Below the pieces are notes generated by a model that searched no databases, was not told where the DNA came from, and was given only the letters and a program-made list of their open reading frames with translations. A program made the position numbers and the translations under genes. A stretch of DNA of 21,987 bases from a virus. This document shows positions 13,517 through 20,880 of the stretch, one piece after another (position 1 is the first letter of the stretch; the number at the start of each line of letters is the position of its first letter). The stretch is taken from the IMG/VR virus record IMGVR_UViG_3300003873_000673, positions 1 through 21,987 of that record; one strand, written 5' to 3'.

Positions 13517-13537
13517 AAAAAACTACAAGGAAAAACT

Positions 13538-13834
13538 ATGAAGAAATTTAAAATCCAAAGAAAACGAATCAAATTTGAGTATGAGTTTACAGATGGCGAT
13601 ACCGCTAAGTTCGAGTACCTAGAGCCTACAACAAAACAGATTGACAAGTCAGTAGAACTTGAGAGTGTTTCGGAACAAATGGACTTTGCAAAAAAGACAC
13701 TTAGAGATTGTTTAGTGTCAGAAACTGATGGTGCAGTCGAAAAGCTTATCAGAGAGCAGGTTGAAGACGGAAACATTTATGAGTTCAGAGTTGCTCTTGA
13801 TGAAGAGTTGGGAAAGCTCAAAAAGAGCGCATAG
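13538..13834 (+). CDS. Tail assembly chaperone (lambda gpG-like)
   Basis: 98 residues; binding site AAGGA (13527-13531). The N-terminus (KIQRKRIKFEYEFTDGDTAKFEYLEPTTKQIDK) and acidic helical body fit the short tail chaperones that coat the tape measure during tail assembly. GGGAAAG at 13810-13816 lies near the end in the right phase for a -1 shift (G GGA AAG), giving the longer GT form. Without the shift the protein ends at TAG 13832-13834. It lies between tail tube and tape measure, as in lambda. Confidence 0.85.
   Translation: MKKFKIQRKRIKFEYEFTDGDTAKFEYLEPTTKQIDKSVELESVSEQMDFAKKTLRDCLVSETDGAVEKLIREQVEDGNIYEFRVALDEELGKLKKSA
13810..13816 (+). promoter_or_regulatory. Programmed -1 ribosomal frameshift site GGGAAAG
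   Basis: The heptamer is phased G-GGA-AAG with respect to the chaperone frame, identical to the lambda G/GT slippery site. A small hairpin, GAGC (13825-13828) with GCTC (13834-13837), begins eight bases downstream. After the shift the frame stays open for 106 codons. Confidence 0.85.
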
Positions 13835-14136
13835 CTCGACTATATGAATGGGCAAAGCAAAATGCAAAAGGTGAAGGCTCTTTAAACGAGTCTATAAAAA
13901 AACACAAAGGGGAAATAGATGGCGTTGAATGGCTTGATGATGACAAAGAGCTTAATGACATTGCAAATATTTTTATGCTTATCCCCTTTGATTACGGATT
14001 TAGCGGTGTTACCGGAAAGAAGTATGAAGCCATTAAAGACTTTCTCAAATGGAATGGTTTTGATGTTTCATACTGGACGCCAGTACTTTCAACTATGGGA
14101 GTTATATGGGCTGTTGAAACCAGTAAATCAGAGTAG
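13816..14136 (+). CDS. T-like extension of the tail chaperone made by -1 frameshift (GT form)
   Basis: This frame has no start of its own. It is entered by slipping back one base after the AAG of GGGAAAG. It reads AQKERIARLYEWAKQNAKGE and continues to TAG at 14134-14136. It carries WLDDDKELNDIANIFMLIPF and a Trp/Tyr-rich end, and the full GT product would be about 199 residues. In lambda, GT binds the tail tube protein through T and the tape measure through G. The composition and length fit a T domain. The plus-strand frame from 13919 to 14296 overlaps it in another phase and is a shadow. Confidence 0.85.
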   Translation, partial: AQKERIARLYEWAKQNAKGEGSLNESIKKHKGEIDGVEWLDDDKELNDIANIFMLIPFDYGFSGVTGKKYEAIKDFLKWNGFDVSYWTPVLSTMGVIWAVETSKSE

Positions 14137-14271
14137 TGGCTGTTTCGATTTGAACACATATACAAATCGAGCAATCACAAGTAATATCCACAATGGATTA
14201 AGAGTTGTCGTGAAGCCAATAGCGCTTATAAAAACGATTATAAATGTAATAAGTAGTTGCATAGAGACCAT
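14128..14271 (-). CDS. Candidate leftward small two-helix membrane protein (moron)
   Basis: 47 residues from ATG at 14271-14269, or 44 from ATG at 14262-14260. Two strongly hydrophobic segments (QLLITFIIVFISAIGF and WILLVIARFVYVF) are separated by TTTLNPL and end in a basic tail (KSKQPLL). It fills the otherwise empty 156 bases between the chaperone and tape measure genes. A minus-strand TATAAT (14275-14270) lies seven bases before the second ATG, so a leaderless mRNA is possible. I recall that HK97 gp15, a small membrane superinfection-exclusion protein, is also encoded between tail chaperone and tape measure genes. Short length and AT-rich DNA make chance a real alternative. Confidence 0.4.
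   Translation of the reverse strand: MVSMQLLITFIIVFISAIGFTTTLNPLWILLVIARFVYVFKSKQPLL
14146..14169. other. Inverted repeat after the chaperone extension
   Basis: CGATTTG (14146-14152) and CAAATCG (14163-14169) form a 7-bp stem with a ten-base loop, ten bases after the GT stop codon. No T-tract on either strand. It could protect the chaperone mRNA end or be part of the small leftward gene. Confidence 0.35.
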
Positions 14272-14292
14272 TATACCAAAAAAGGCTAAGTC

Positions 14293-17200
14293 GTGACAAA
14301 AGATTTAAAGATTAAAATCAGCATCGACAAAAAAACAGGAGAGTTAAAAGTCGTCAATGGCGAACTAAACAAAGTCTCAAATTCTGTAAAAAAAGCCGGA
14401 GATGCTACTGGAAAATTCTCTAAAAGATTAGTCGATATGGCACATACTGCCGTTGGTTTGTATGCAGTTACTAAGGCATTCGATATGATGTACGAGTCTG
14501 CAAAGCAGTTTATAAACACTGCATCGATGTTCGAGAAATACAATACCACTCTAAAAACGATCGAGGGCAGTTCGCAAAAAGCTTCACAGTCTATGGACTG
14601 GATAACGAACTTCGCAGCGAAGACTCCATATCAGCTCGACCAAGTTACTGCATCGTTCATAAAGTTGAAGTCATACGGTATAACTCCGACAGATGGAACA
14701 TTGAAAACATTAGGTGACACGGCATCCGGTCTTGGAAAATCACTCAATGATGCTGTTGAAGCTATGGCAGATGCGGTTGTAGGCGAAAATGAAAGATTAA
14801 AAGAGTTTGGTATCAGAGCCTCAAAACAAGGCAATCAAATAGCGTACTCATGGATGACAGCGAGCGGTAAATCGAAGCACATCATAATACAAAACAACTC
14901 TGAAATCATACAAAGCACACTAACGGCGATATTTAATAGCAAATATGCAGGAGCTATGGAGGCGCAATCGAGAACTCTAGCAGGAATGTTATCAAATATG
15001 CAGGATAATTGGACGAAATTCCAAAACAAGGCGATGCAAAATGGGCTTTATCAATATTTAAAATCTATTGTATATGTTGTTGGTGAAAGACTCTCTGAAG
15101 CATTTAAAGTTACAGCAGACAATACTCAGTCGTTTGCAACAAAAGCTATCAACTGGATAGACAATGTAATAGGCGCTCTTGGTTTTATGAAAGATGCGGT
15201 TACTGGTATACAAGTAGTTGTGAAAGGTCTTGAGATTGGTTTTTATTATTTAGTGAAAGGCATAACATATGTTGTAGATGCTGGAATTGACTCAATAAAC
15301 TATCTTATTGAAAAATATAACTCTTTACCGGAATGGTTAAGAGGTGAAAAGATAGGTATATTTAATAATTTAGGGCAAGGCGCTATTGACAATGAGATTA
15401 CAAAATCAAAACAAGAAATAGATAAGCTTGTTGCTAGTTTGGAAGATGGAAGAAAAAGTGCAAAAGACTTTTTAAAAGATGTAGATGTTGCGTTTAAAAC
15501 ATTGGGTAAAGATACAAAAGATGTCGCAAAAGAAGAAGTAAAAGGTGCTATGGATGGTGCTTACACATCAACTACAAATAATGTTAAAAAAATGCAGGAA
15601 AAGGCAGCACGAGCAGCACTTGGAGACAAAACAACACTTGATCGTGTCTTTGATAATATAAACAAGGCGATGGAATACCAGTTCTTTGATGCGATGACAG
15701 GAAAGTTCAAATCATTCGGTTCTTGGCTTCAGGACTTCTGGTCATCTATCACTGAGTCTATGGCTCGCGGGCTTTCAAAAACACTTGCAGACAGTATGAT
15801 GGGCGGCATACGAGGCGGTATTCAAAATCAGTTTAGAGGATTTGGCCTCTTTGGCAGCGCAGGTGCAGTCGGGACAAGTCTTTCAGCAAGCGGTGTACAG
15901 TCTGTTGGTGGAAAAGTCGGTGAGGCGTTTGTAACAAAAGGCGGGACCGTCATCGATGCTTCAGGGAAGATACTTAAAGCAGGAACAGACTCAAACAGCA
16001 TCCTCTCAAATACAAGCAATCTTTCACAGGCAAGTGCATGGGCAGGGGCACTCTACGCACCTAGCTACTACATGGGTCAAGCAGCAGGTATGGCGTATGG
16101 TGCAGGGTTCACAGGAACAGGAAGTTTCTTGGCTGGAAGTGCGAATGTGCTTGGCGGCGGAGGCATCAGCGGACTCAGTGGTGCTGCATGGGCTGGCGGT
16201 GCACTTACGGCAGGTGCACTTGGAGGTCTTGGCGGTTATGCGCTTGGAAGCATTGGTGACAAGCTCTTTGGTGCAGATACAAAGGCTGCTAACTATGGTG
16301 CTATCGGCGGTTCGATCGGTGCGGTAGTCGGCAGCGTTGTTCCAGGTCTCGGAACTCTTATAGGCGGAGCGATAGGTGCCGCTCTTGGAAGTGTTGTCGG
16401 CGGTTTCTTCGGCAGCACATCTATGACAGGAAGCGAGCAGGGAATTGACATCTTCGGAAGTGCATCCTCAGAGAGTGTCAAAGGTCGTGAGTGGCTTGTA
16501 AAGCATATGAAAAAGAGCTCTTGGTTTAGTTCAAGCAGCTGGGATGAATGGTCATACAGCGGCTTTTCCGATAAGCAAATAGGAGCTATCAAAAGTGTCA
16601 TAGGAACTTTCGACCAGCTCCTTTGGATGATGGGTGATACAGAAAAGACACTCACCATACAGGGCGGAAGATACAGCAGCATAGAATCGTTCTTGAACAA
16701 CGGTGTTGTGAAGGCATTTTTGACAGAGACAACGACCGCGAACCTTAGTGATGTTTACAGTGTATGGTCTGATTATGCAAAATCTGTGAACAAGAAGATC
16801 TACGAAGCATTTAGTGATGTTGTTAACAACTATGTCTCTTCTCGAAGAGGTTTTCAGGAGTGGTACCTAGGCTTTAAAGGCAACAGCATAGGTCTTGCAA
16901 AGTATCAGCAGCAGACAGCACTTGAAGATCTCAGTATCGTACAAAGAACGATAGGTGAGAGTGCTGCAGGTGTAACCATAGAAAATTACATGAGTGCGTA
17001 CAAAAAAGCGATAGAGACTAACTTCACGCCACAGGTTGTAGATCAGTGGAAAGCACTTGGTGAAGCTCTTATGAAAGCAAGTGATGCCCAAAAGAAATAT
17101 CAAGACGCGCTTACAGGCGGAACATCGGTAGTGAACGGTCGCGCAGATATGATGCTTGCAGGTGCATACAACGCAACTGCTATTGACCTGCTTTCAGCTC

Positions 17201-17295
17201 AGAATAATGCAGATGAGACAAACAAACTTCTTTTCTATGCGATTCTCAAAGAGCTCAAGAAGCAGACATCAATCTCACAAGGACTTGTAGCATGA
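14293..17295 (+). CDS. Tail tape measure protein
   Basis: 1000 residues from GTG at 14293 (AAAAAAGG just upstream). The N-terminal 300 residues have the usual tape measure pattern (SMFEKYNTTLKTIEGSSQKA, TNFAAKTPYQLDQVTASFIK, then MEAQSRTLAGMLSNMQDNW). Hydrophobic helices lie near residues 285-335. Residues about 595-710 are a Gly/Ala-rich region with glycine-zipper repeats (IGGSIGAVVGSVVPGLGTLI), suited to inserting into the host membrane for DNA passage. By the usual 1.5 Angstrom per residue rule the tail would be about 150 nm. The second half looks richer in G and C than the first, which suggests a mosaic gene. Confidence 0.95.
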   Translation: MTKDLKIKISIDKKTGELKVVNGELNKVSNSVKKAGDATGKFSKRLVDMAHTAVGLYAVTKAFDMMYESAKQFINTASMFEKYNTTLKTIEGSSQKASQSMDWITNFAAKTPYQLDQVTASFIKLKSYGITPTDGTLKTLGDTASGLGKSLNDAVEAMADAVVGENERLKEFGIRASKQGNQIAYSWMTASGKSKHIIIQNNSEIIQSTLTAIFNSKYAGAMEAQSRTLAGMLSNMQDNWTKFQNKAMQNGLYQYLKSIVYVVGERLSEAFKVTADNTQSFATKAINWIDNVIGALGFMKDAVTGIQVVVKGLEIGFYYLVKGITYVVDAGIDSINYLIEKYNSLPEWLRGEKIGIFNNLGQGAIDNEITKSKQEIDKLVASLEDGRKSAKDFLKDVDVAFKTLGKDTKDVAKEEVKGAMDGAYTSTTNNVKKMQEKAARAALGDKTTLDRVFDNINKAMEYQFFDAMTGKFKSFGSWLQDFWSSITESMARGLSKTLADSMMGGIRGGIQNQFRGFGLFGSAGAVGTSLSASGVQSVGGKVGEAFVTKGGTVIDASGKILKAGTDSNSILSNTSNLSQASAWAGALYAPSYYMGQAAGMAYGAGFTGTGSFLAGSANVLGGGGISGLSGAAWAGGALTAGALGGLGGYALGSIGDKLFGADTKAANYGAIGGSIGAVVGSVVPGLGTLIGGAIGAALGSVVGGFFGSTSMTGSEQGIDIFGSASSESVKGREWLVKHMKKSSWFSSSSWDEWSYSGFSDKQIGAIKSVIGTFDQLLWMMGDTEKTLTIQGGRYSSIESFLNNGVVKAFLTETTTANLSDVYSVWSDYAKSVNKKIYEAFSDVVNNYVSSRRGFQEWYLGFKGNSIGLAKYQQQTALEDLSIVQRTIGESAAGVTIENYMSAYKKAIETNFTPQVVDQWKALGEALMKASDAQKKYQDALTGGTSVVNGRADMMLAGAYNATAIDLLSAQNNADETNKLLFYAILKELKKQTSISQGLVA

Positions 17296-18176
17296 AAATA
17301 GTAAGACCGGTTGCTATAGCGCTTACAAGTTCAAATGTTTCAGACAGCTCTTATGCTGTGTGGGATAGTGCAGCTTCTTACAATGTCGGTGATCTTGTCT
17401 ACTTGAATGACAATCATGGAGAGTATCAGGCTCTTACTGCAAATTCTAATGTTAATCCGCTTGATAATCCTGCAGACTGGCAGTGGCTCGGAACGACAAA
17501 CCGATGGAGAATGTTCGACCAGTATCTTAACACAGTAACATCCAATGCCGGAACGATTGTTGTCGAGATAGTACCTGCTTATTCAAATGCGATCTATCTC
17601 GGAAATGTTACCTGCAACACGGTGACTATTGAAGTGATTGACAATCAAAGCCTTGCAGTTATAGAAACATACACGCAGGATATGGTTGAGGATGTCATTG
17701 ACTGGCAGGACTACTTTTATGGAAGCTGGATAAATCAGAAAAAAAGCATCGTGATGTATGAGCGAACAACTTTGACAGCAGATGTGACTTTTAAAGTGAC
17801 ACTCGATGCAGGAGTAGATACAGCGTCATGCGGTATTGTCGTGTGTGGTAACAGCATCAACATAGGTTATACACTCTTTGATTTACAGGCATCAGCACTT
17901 GACTATTCAAAAGTAATCACAGATACAAACACCGGTGCGACATATCTTGAAAAAGGCAACTATGCAAAAACTGTCAATGCAGACATCTTTACAAGCACTG
18001 CAAATGTTGATGTAGTGTACAGGGTGCTTACCGACATCAGTGGCACACCTGTTGTGTTCATCGGCGGTGGAGATTATGAGACGCTTTCTGTCTTTGGCTT
18101 TGTGCAGAAGTTTGAGACAGCCATCAAAGGCTCAAAAGAGACCATCATAGCACTTGAAATTCAGGGATTAATTTAA
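17292..18176 (+). CDS. Tail tip / distal tail protein with CBM-like module
   Basis: 294 residues; the start ATG overlaps the tape measure stop by four bases. Residues about 20-68 resemble a chitin-binding-type carbohydrate module (W-x-x-AASYNVGDLVYLN, GEYQAL, P-x-x-x-ADWQWLG). Then comes TTNRWRMFDQYLNTVTSN, a motif I associate with phage tail tip proteins, and beta-rich domains. It probably forms the distal tail structure and may bind surface sugars. No lambda-type M, L, K, I or J genes are seen, so it may also do the work of a hub. Confidence 0.6.
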   Translation: MKIVRPVAIALTSSNVSDSSYAVWDSAASYNVGDLVYLNDNHGEYQALTANSNVNPLDNPADWQWLGTTNRWRMFDQYLNTVTSNAGTIVVEIVPAYSNAIYLGNVTCNTVTIEVIDNQSLAVIETYTQDMVEDVIDWQDYFYGSWINQKKSIVMYERTTLTADVTFKVTLDAGVDTASCGIVVCGNSINIGYTLFDLQASALDYSKVITDTNTGATYLEKGNYAKTVNADIFTSTANVDVVYRVLTDISGTPVVFIGGGDYETLSVFGFVQKFETAIKGSKETIIALEIQGLI

Positions 18177-18189
18177 AAAAGGGGAGAAA

Positions 18190-19101
18190 ATGGCAATAAA
18201 TCAAACAATAACAGACATACCGACACCGCCAAGCAGTACAGACAGTGCAAACTTCAGAGTACGTGCTGACAATTTCATGGCAAGTCTTGACAACTTGGCT
18301 GCAGAGCTCAACACATACAAAGATGAGGCGAACACACTTGAAACAAATGTGAACGACAAAGAGCAGAGCACACAGGATGCTGCAACCATAGCACATGTAG
18401 CTGCCAACTTCAAAGGTGCATGGGACAGTGCAACAGCATACACGCACCCATCAGCCGTGATCTACAACGGAGTTTTTTACATCAGCCTGCAAGATTCGAC
18501 AAATCAAGATCCGACAACTGCTACGGCGTACTGGGATGTTGTGAAAGATCAGGCGAATTCATTACATATAGTAGGAAGTGGACTCCCAAATGAAGCGTAC
18601 ACGAAAGGTGATATTGATAATGGTTTGGCACTTTCTGCAGGCAGCATAATAACAATGTCACATTCAACTGTTCCAAATGGCTTTTTGGAATGTAATGGTG
18701 CAGAATTGTCAAGAACTACTTATGCAGATTTATATGCAGTCCTTGGTGATACTTATGGTGCTGGTGATGGAAGCACAACTTTTAATATCCCAGACCTTAG
18801 AGGCGAGTTTATTCGTGGGTTTGATAATGGTCGTGGCATTGATAGTGGTCGTGCTATTGGTACAGCACAAGGTGATGCTATTAGAAATATTACAGGTAGT
18901 CATGAAGAGTGGGCATCTCGTGGAGACCAACAATTTAATGCTTCAGGGGCATTTACGCACAGCACAGGGACACTTACTGGTCTTTCTGCAAGTTCTTCAG
19001 GCACAACAACAAAATGGACTTTTGATGCATCAATAGTAGTTCCAACAGCAAGCGAGAATAGACCTAGAAATATTGCAATGATGTATTGCATTAAATACTA
19101 A
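18190..19101 (+). CDS. Tail fibre protein with CBM-like module and collar (receptor-tip) domain
   Basis: 303 residues, binding site GGGGAG (18181-18186). Residues 1-70 are helical and coiled-coil-like. Residues about 77-118 are a second CBM-like module (GAWDSATAYTHPSAVIYNG ... AYWDVV), related in layout to that of the upstream gene. The rest is a phage tail collar domain: GSIITMSHSTVPNGFLECNG, then DLYAVLGDTYGAGDGSTTFN, IPDLRGEFIRGFDNGRGID and a final ENRPRNIAMMYCIKY. The fibre would recognise the host receptor. Base composition becomes visibly more AT-rich after about 18590, marking an exchangeable tip. Confidence 0.8.
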   Translation: MAINQTITDIPTPPSSTDSANFRVRADNFMASLDNLAAELNTYKDEANTLETNVNDKEQSTQDAATIAHVAANFKGAWDSATAYTHPSAVIYNGVFYISLQDSTNQDPTTATAYWDVVKDQANSLHIVGSGLPNEAYTKGDIDNGLALSAGSIITMSHSTVPNGFLECNGAELSRTTYADLYAVLGDTYGAGDGSTTFNIPDLRGEFIRGFDNGRGIDSGRAIGTAQGDAIRNITGSHEEWASRGDQQFNASGAFTHSTGTLTGLSASSSGTTTKWTFDASIVVPTASENRPRNIAMMYCIKY

Positions 19102-19110
19102 GGAGAAGAT

Positions 19111-19716
19111 ATGAAAATTTACAATTACGATAAAAGTACAAAAGAGTATATCTCAACAACACAAGCCAGTGAAAACCCTTTAGAAAAAGGAAAATATCTC
19201 ATACCTGCAAATGCGACAACTATTACAATAGGCACAGGTAAAGATGGCTTTGTTCAAGTATTTGATGATATTAATAAAAAATGGGATTATATGGAAGACA
19301 ATCGAGGCAAAACAGTCTATGACATCACTACAAAACAAGAAAGTAAAATTGATTATTTAGGTTCTATTAAAAGTGGTTTTACTGAACTTGTACCAAATGA
19401 GTTTGATGTATGGAATGGTACAGCTTGGGAAGTTGATACAGTTGCACAAATAACAGCTCAGACAAGAGAAATAAACAATGCTATCCAAAACCACTTAGAC
19501 ACAAAAGCTCAAGAGTTCAGATATGACAACATGATGTCCGCTCGTTCTTATACTGGATATACAAATCCTTTTCAAGCTGAAGCTCAGGCACTTGCTACTT
19601 GGTGTGCTGATTGTTGGACTACGGCTGGAGCTATTCAAGCTGATGTTGAAGCCGGAAACCGTGCTATGCCTACAGTTGAAGAAGTGTTGGCTGAATTGCC
19701 TGTGTATGGTGCGTAA
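19111..19716 (+). CDS. Tail fibre assembly chaperone (Tfa/DUF4376-like)
   Basis: 201 residues, binding site AAGGAG (19100-19105), directly after the fibre gene. The C-terminal part (NAIQNHLDTKAQEFRYDNMM, SARSYTGYTNPFQAEAQALA, then a Trp-rich TWCADCW segment and PTVEEVLAELP) follows the DUF4376 pattern of fibre-associated proteins. The N-terminal half with FVQVFDDINKKWDYMEDNRG fits Tfa-like chaperones, which fold or cap the matching fibre tip. Its AT-rich composition matches the fibre tip rather than the tail genes before, so the pair probably moves together. Confidence 0.7.
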   Translation: MKIYNYDKSTKEYISTTQASENPLEKGKYLIPANATTITIGTGKDGFVQVFDDINKKWDYMEDNRGKTVYDITTKQESKIDYLGSIKSGFTELVPNEFDVWNGTAWEVDTVAQITAQTREINNAIQNHLDTKAQEFRYDNMMSARSYTGYTNPFQAEAQALATWCADCWTTAGAIQADVEAGNRAMPTVEEVLAELPVYGA

Positions 19717-19717
19717 C

Positions 19718-20032
19718 ATGGTAGTCGTTTCTCCAACTTCAAACAACACATACAAGCTTCAATCTCCAATCGTCACACGAGATGCAGTGATAGAATCAGG
19801 GTATGAGACGAATGGCGCGAACATTCCAAGAGTATTGTGGTGGTTTGTTCCGCCGTTTAAGCCAAAGTACCTCAAAGCTATCATAGTGCACGACTACTTT
19901 TGTGACAAAGAACTGTATAAAAAAGCTGATGATCTCTTTGAAGAGCTGTTATTTGAAGTGGAGAAGAGCATCTATACAAGAGCTATGGTGATGGCTGTGA
20001 GACTGTACCATAAAATAAGATACAAGGTTTAA
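19718..20032 (+). CDS. DUF1353 protein
   Basis: 104 residues from ATG at 19718. An in-frame ATG at 19706 overlaps the previous gene, and neither has a clear binding site. The DUF1353 signature is plain: SGYETNGANIPRVLWWFVPP (the family usually has TDGaSiPr; here Asn replaces Asp), then KAIIVHDYFCDKELYKKADD and a final AVRLYHKIRY. DUF1353 proteins are common next to phage tail fibre and lysis genes. Their role is not established to my knowledge. The conserved His-Asp suggests a metal site. Confidence 0.8.
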   Translation: MVVVSPTSNNTYKLQSPIVTRDAVIESGYETNGANIPRVLWWFVPPFKPKYLKAIIVHDYFCDKELYKKADDLFEELLFEVEKSIYTRAMVMAVRLYHKIRYKV

Positions 20033-20036
20033 AAAA

Positions 20037-20561
20037 ATGACTGATGAGACAGTGAAAGATCTGGTTACTAAACACGACATGACCATCACGCATCTTGTTA
20101 CAAGTGTGGAGCATTTAGTGCAATCTCAAACAGAAACAAATAAGCGGCTTGAAGAGATAAGCAAATTTCTTGCAAAACAGGCTGTATTTAGCAATAAGCT
20201 AGAGTTGATGGATAAAGGGCTTGGCGAGAGTTTTAAAAGAGTTCATAAACGAATTGATGAGATCGATACTATTCAAAAAGCAGATACCGGGTGCAATGCA
20301 ACGAAGCTTTTAAACAAGGACGTAGGATCTATAACGAAAGAAATGAACAGACTCATACTCATTTGTGAAGAGCACCGAATCAACATTGAATCACTTCAGA
20401 GACATAAAGCATCACAGATATCACCTACTACGATTAAATGGGCTGCAGGTTTATTCATTCCATTTTTCATAATCTTTAGTGTGTATTTAGTGCAGAGCAT
20501 CAACACGATAGAAAATAGGGTAATCACTCTTTCTGAACATATTAAGGGGATAGAGAAATGA
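20037..20561 (+). CDS. Coiled-coil protein with C-terminal membrane helix (lysis region)
   Basis: 174 residues. Long helical segments with heptad-like spacing (residues about 5-125, including THLVTSVEHLVQSQTETNKR and SITKEMNRLILICEEH) precede one membrane helix (about 136-154, WAAGLFIPFFIIFSVYLVQS) and a short amphipathic end. The layout resembles XhlA-type lysis proteins and phage proteins of unknown role upstream of holins. The stop overlaps the holin start by four bases, so expression is coupled. It could modulate the holin or be a membrane-attached structural protein. Confidence 0.5.
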   Translation: MTDETVKDLVTKHDMTITHLVTSVEHLVQSQTETNKRLEEISKFLAKQAVFSNKLELMDKGLGESFKRVHKRIDEIDTIQKADTGCNATKLLNKDVGSITKEMNRLILICEEHRINIESLQRHKASQISPTTIKWAAGLFIPFFIIFSVYLVQSINTIENRVITLSEHIKGIEK

Positions 20562-20770
20562 CACAAAAAGAAAAAAGCAGACAAAAGCTGCTCTGGTATA
20601 GCTTCTGGTTTATTGTTGTTGTCACGCTGCTTGCATTTGTAAGCGCATGGCTAGATAAAGACTTAAACGGCATCAATGCAATAGTCGCTACAACGATCAG
20701 TGCATTAAGCCTGCTTGGTATTGGTAACCTTGCTACAAAACCAAGTCAAAAAAAAGGAGACTATGAATGA
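20558..20770 (+). CDS. Putative holin, two membrane helices
   Basis: 70 residues: a basic N-terminus (MTQKEKSRQK), helix one (LLWYSFWFIVVVTLLAFVSA), a short acidic loop (WLDKDLNGIN), helix two (AIVATTISALSLLGIGNL) and a polar basic tail. Size, two-helix topology and place before spanins and endolysin support a class II holin. The start overlaps the coiled-coil gene and the stop overlaps the next small gene. Family not matched to a specific holin group. Confidence 0.65.
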   Translation: MTQKEKSRQKLLWYSFWFIVVVTLLAFVSAWLDKDLNGINAIVATTISALSLLGIGNLATKPSQKKGDYE

Positions 20771-20862
20771 AAAAGTTGAAGTATATACCGGTAATCATCG
20801 TGATGTTCGTACTATGTGCAGTTGGAAAACTAATCGGCAAAGATTGTAACAATGTTATGTAA
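20767..20862 (+). CDS. 31-residue membrane peptide in the lysis cluster
   Basis: ATG at 20767 overlaps the holin stop (ATGA), and the frame ends at TAA 20860-20862. It has a basic start (MKKLKY), one hydrophobic helix (IPVIIVMFVLCAVGKLIG) and a short end with two cysteines in total (KDCNNVM). The AGGAG at 20756-20760 is well placed. It may help or restrain the holin, or be a small exported peptide. Known small lysis peptides have such shapes, but no family is recognised. Confidence 0.5.
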   Translation: MKKLKYIPVIIVMFVLCAVGKLIGKDCNNVM

Positions 20863-20880
20863 AGATTGGATCGAAATATA

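Noticed and set aside
13819-13825. CAAAAAG as an alternative slippery heptamer in the tail chaperone gene.
   Set aside because: The phase is right, but the P-site codon would re-pair poorly (AAA to CAA), whereas GGGAAAG nine bases upstream is a perfect, known site.
13919-14296. Plus-strand open frame of 125 codons overlapping the T-like region.
   Set aside because: It has no ribosome binding site at its ATG, lies in another phase over the frameshift extension, and its sequence lacks protein-like features apart from the part beyond 14136, which has no start.
16293-16700. Minus-strand 135-codon open frame opposite the tape measure.
   Set aside because: Pro/Leu/Ser-rich composition is the complement of the Gly-rich tape measure codons. 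No promoter or binding site is seen.
18190-19101. Fibre gene as a possible target of a diversity-generating retroelement.
   Set aside because: No reverse transcriptase gene and no near-duplicate template repeat of the fibre C-terminus were seen in the window.
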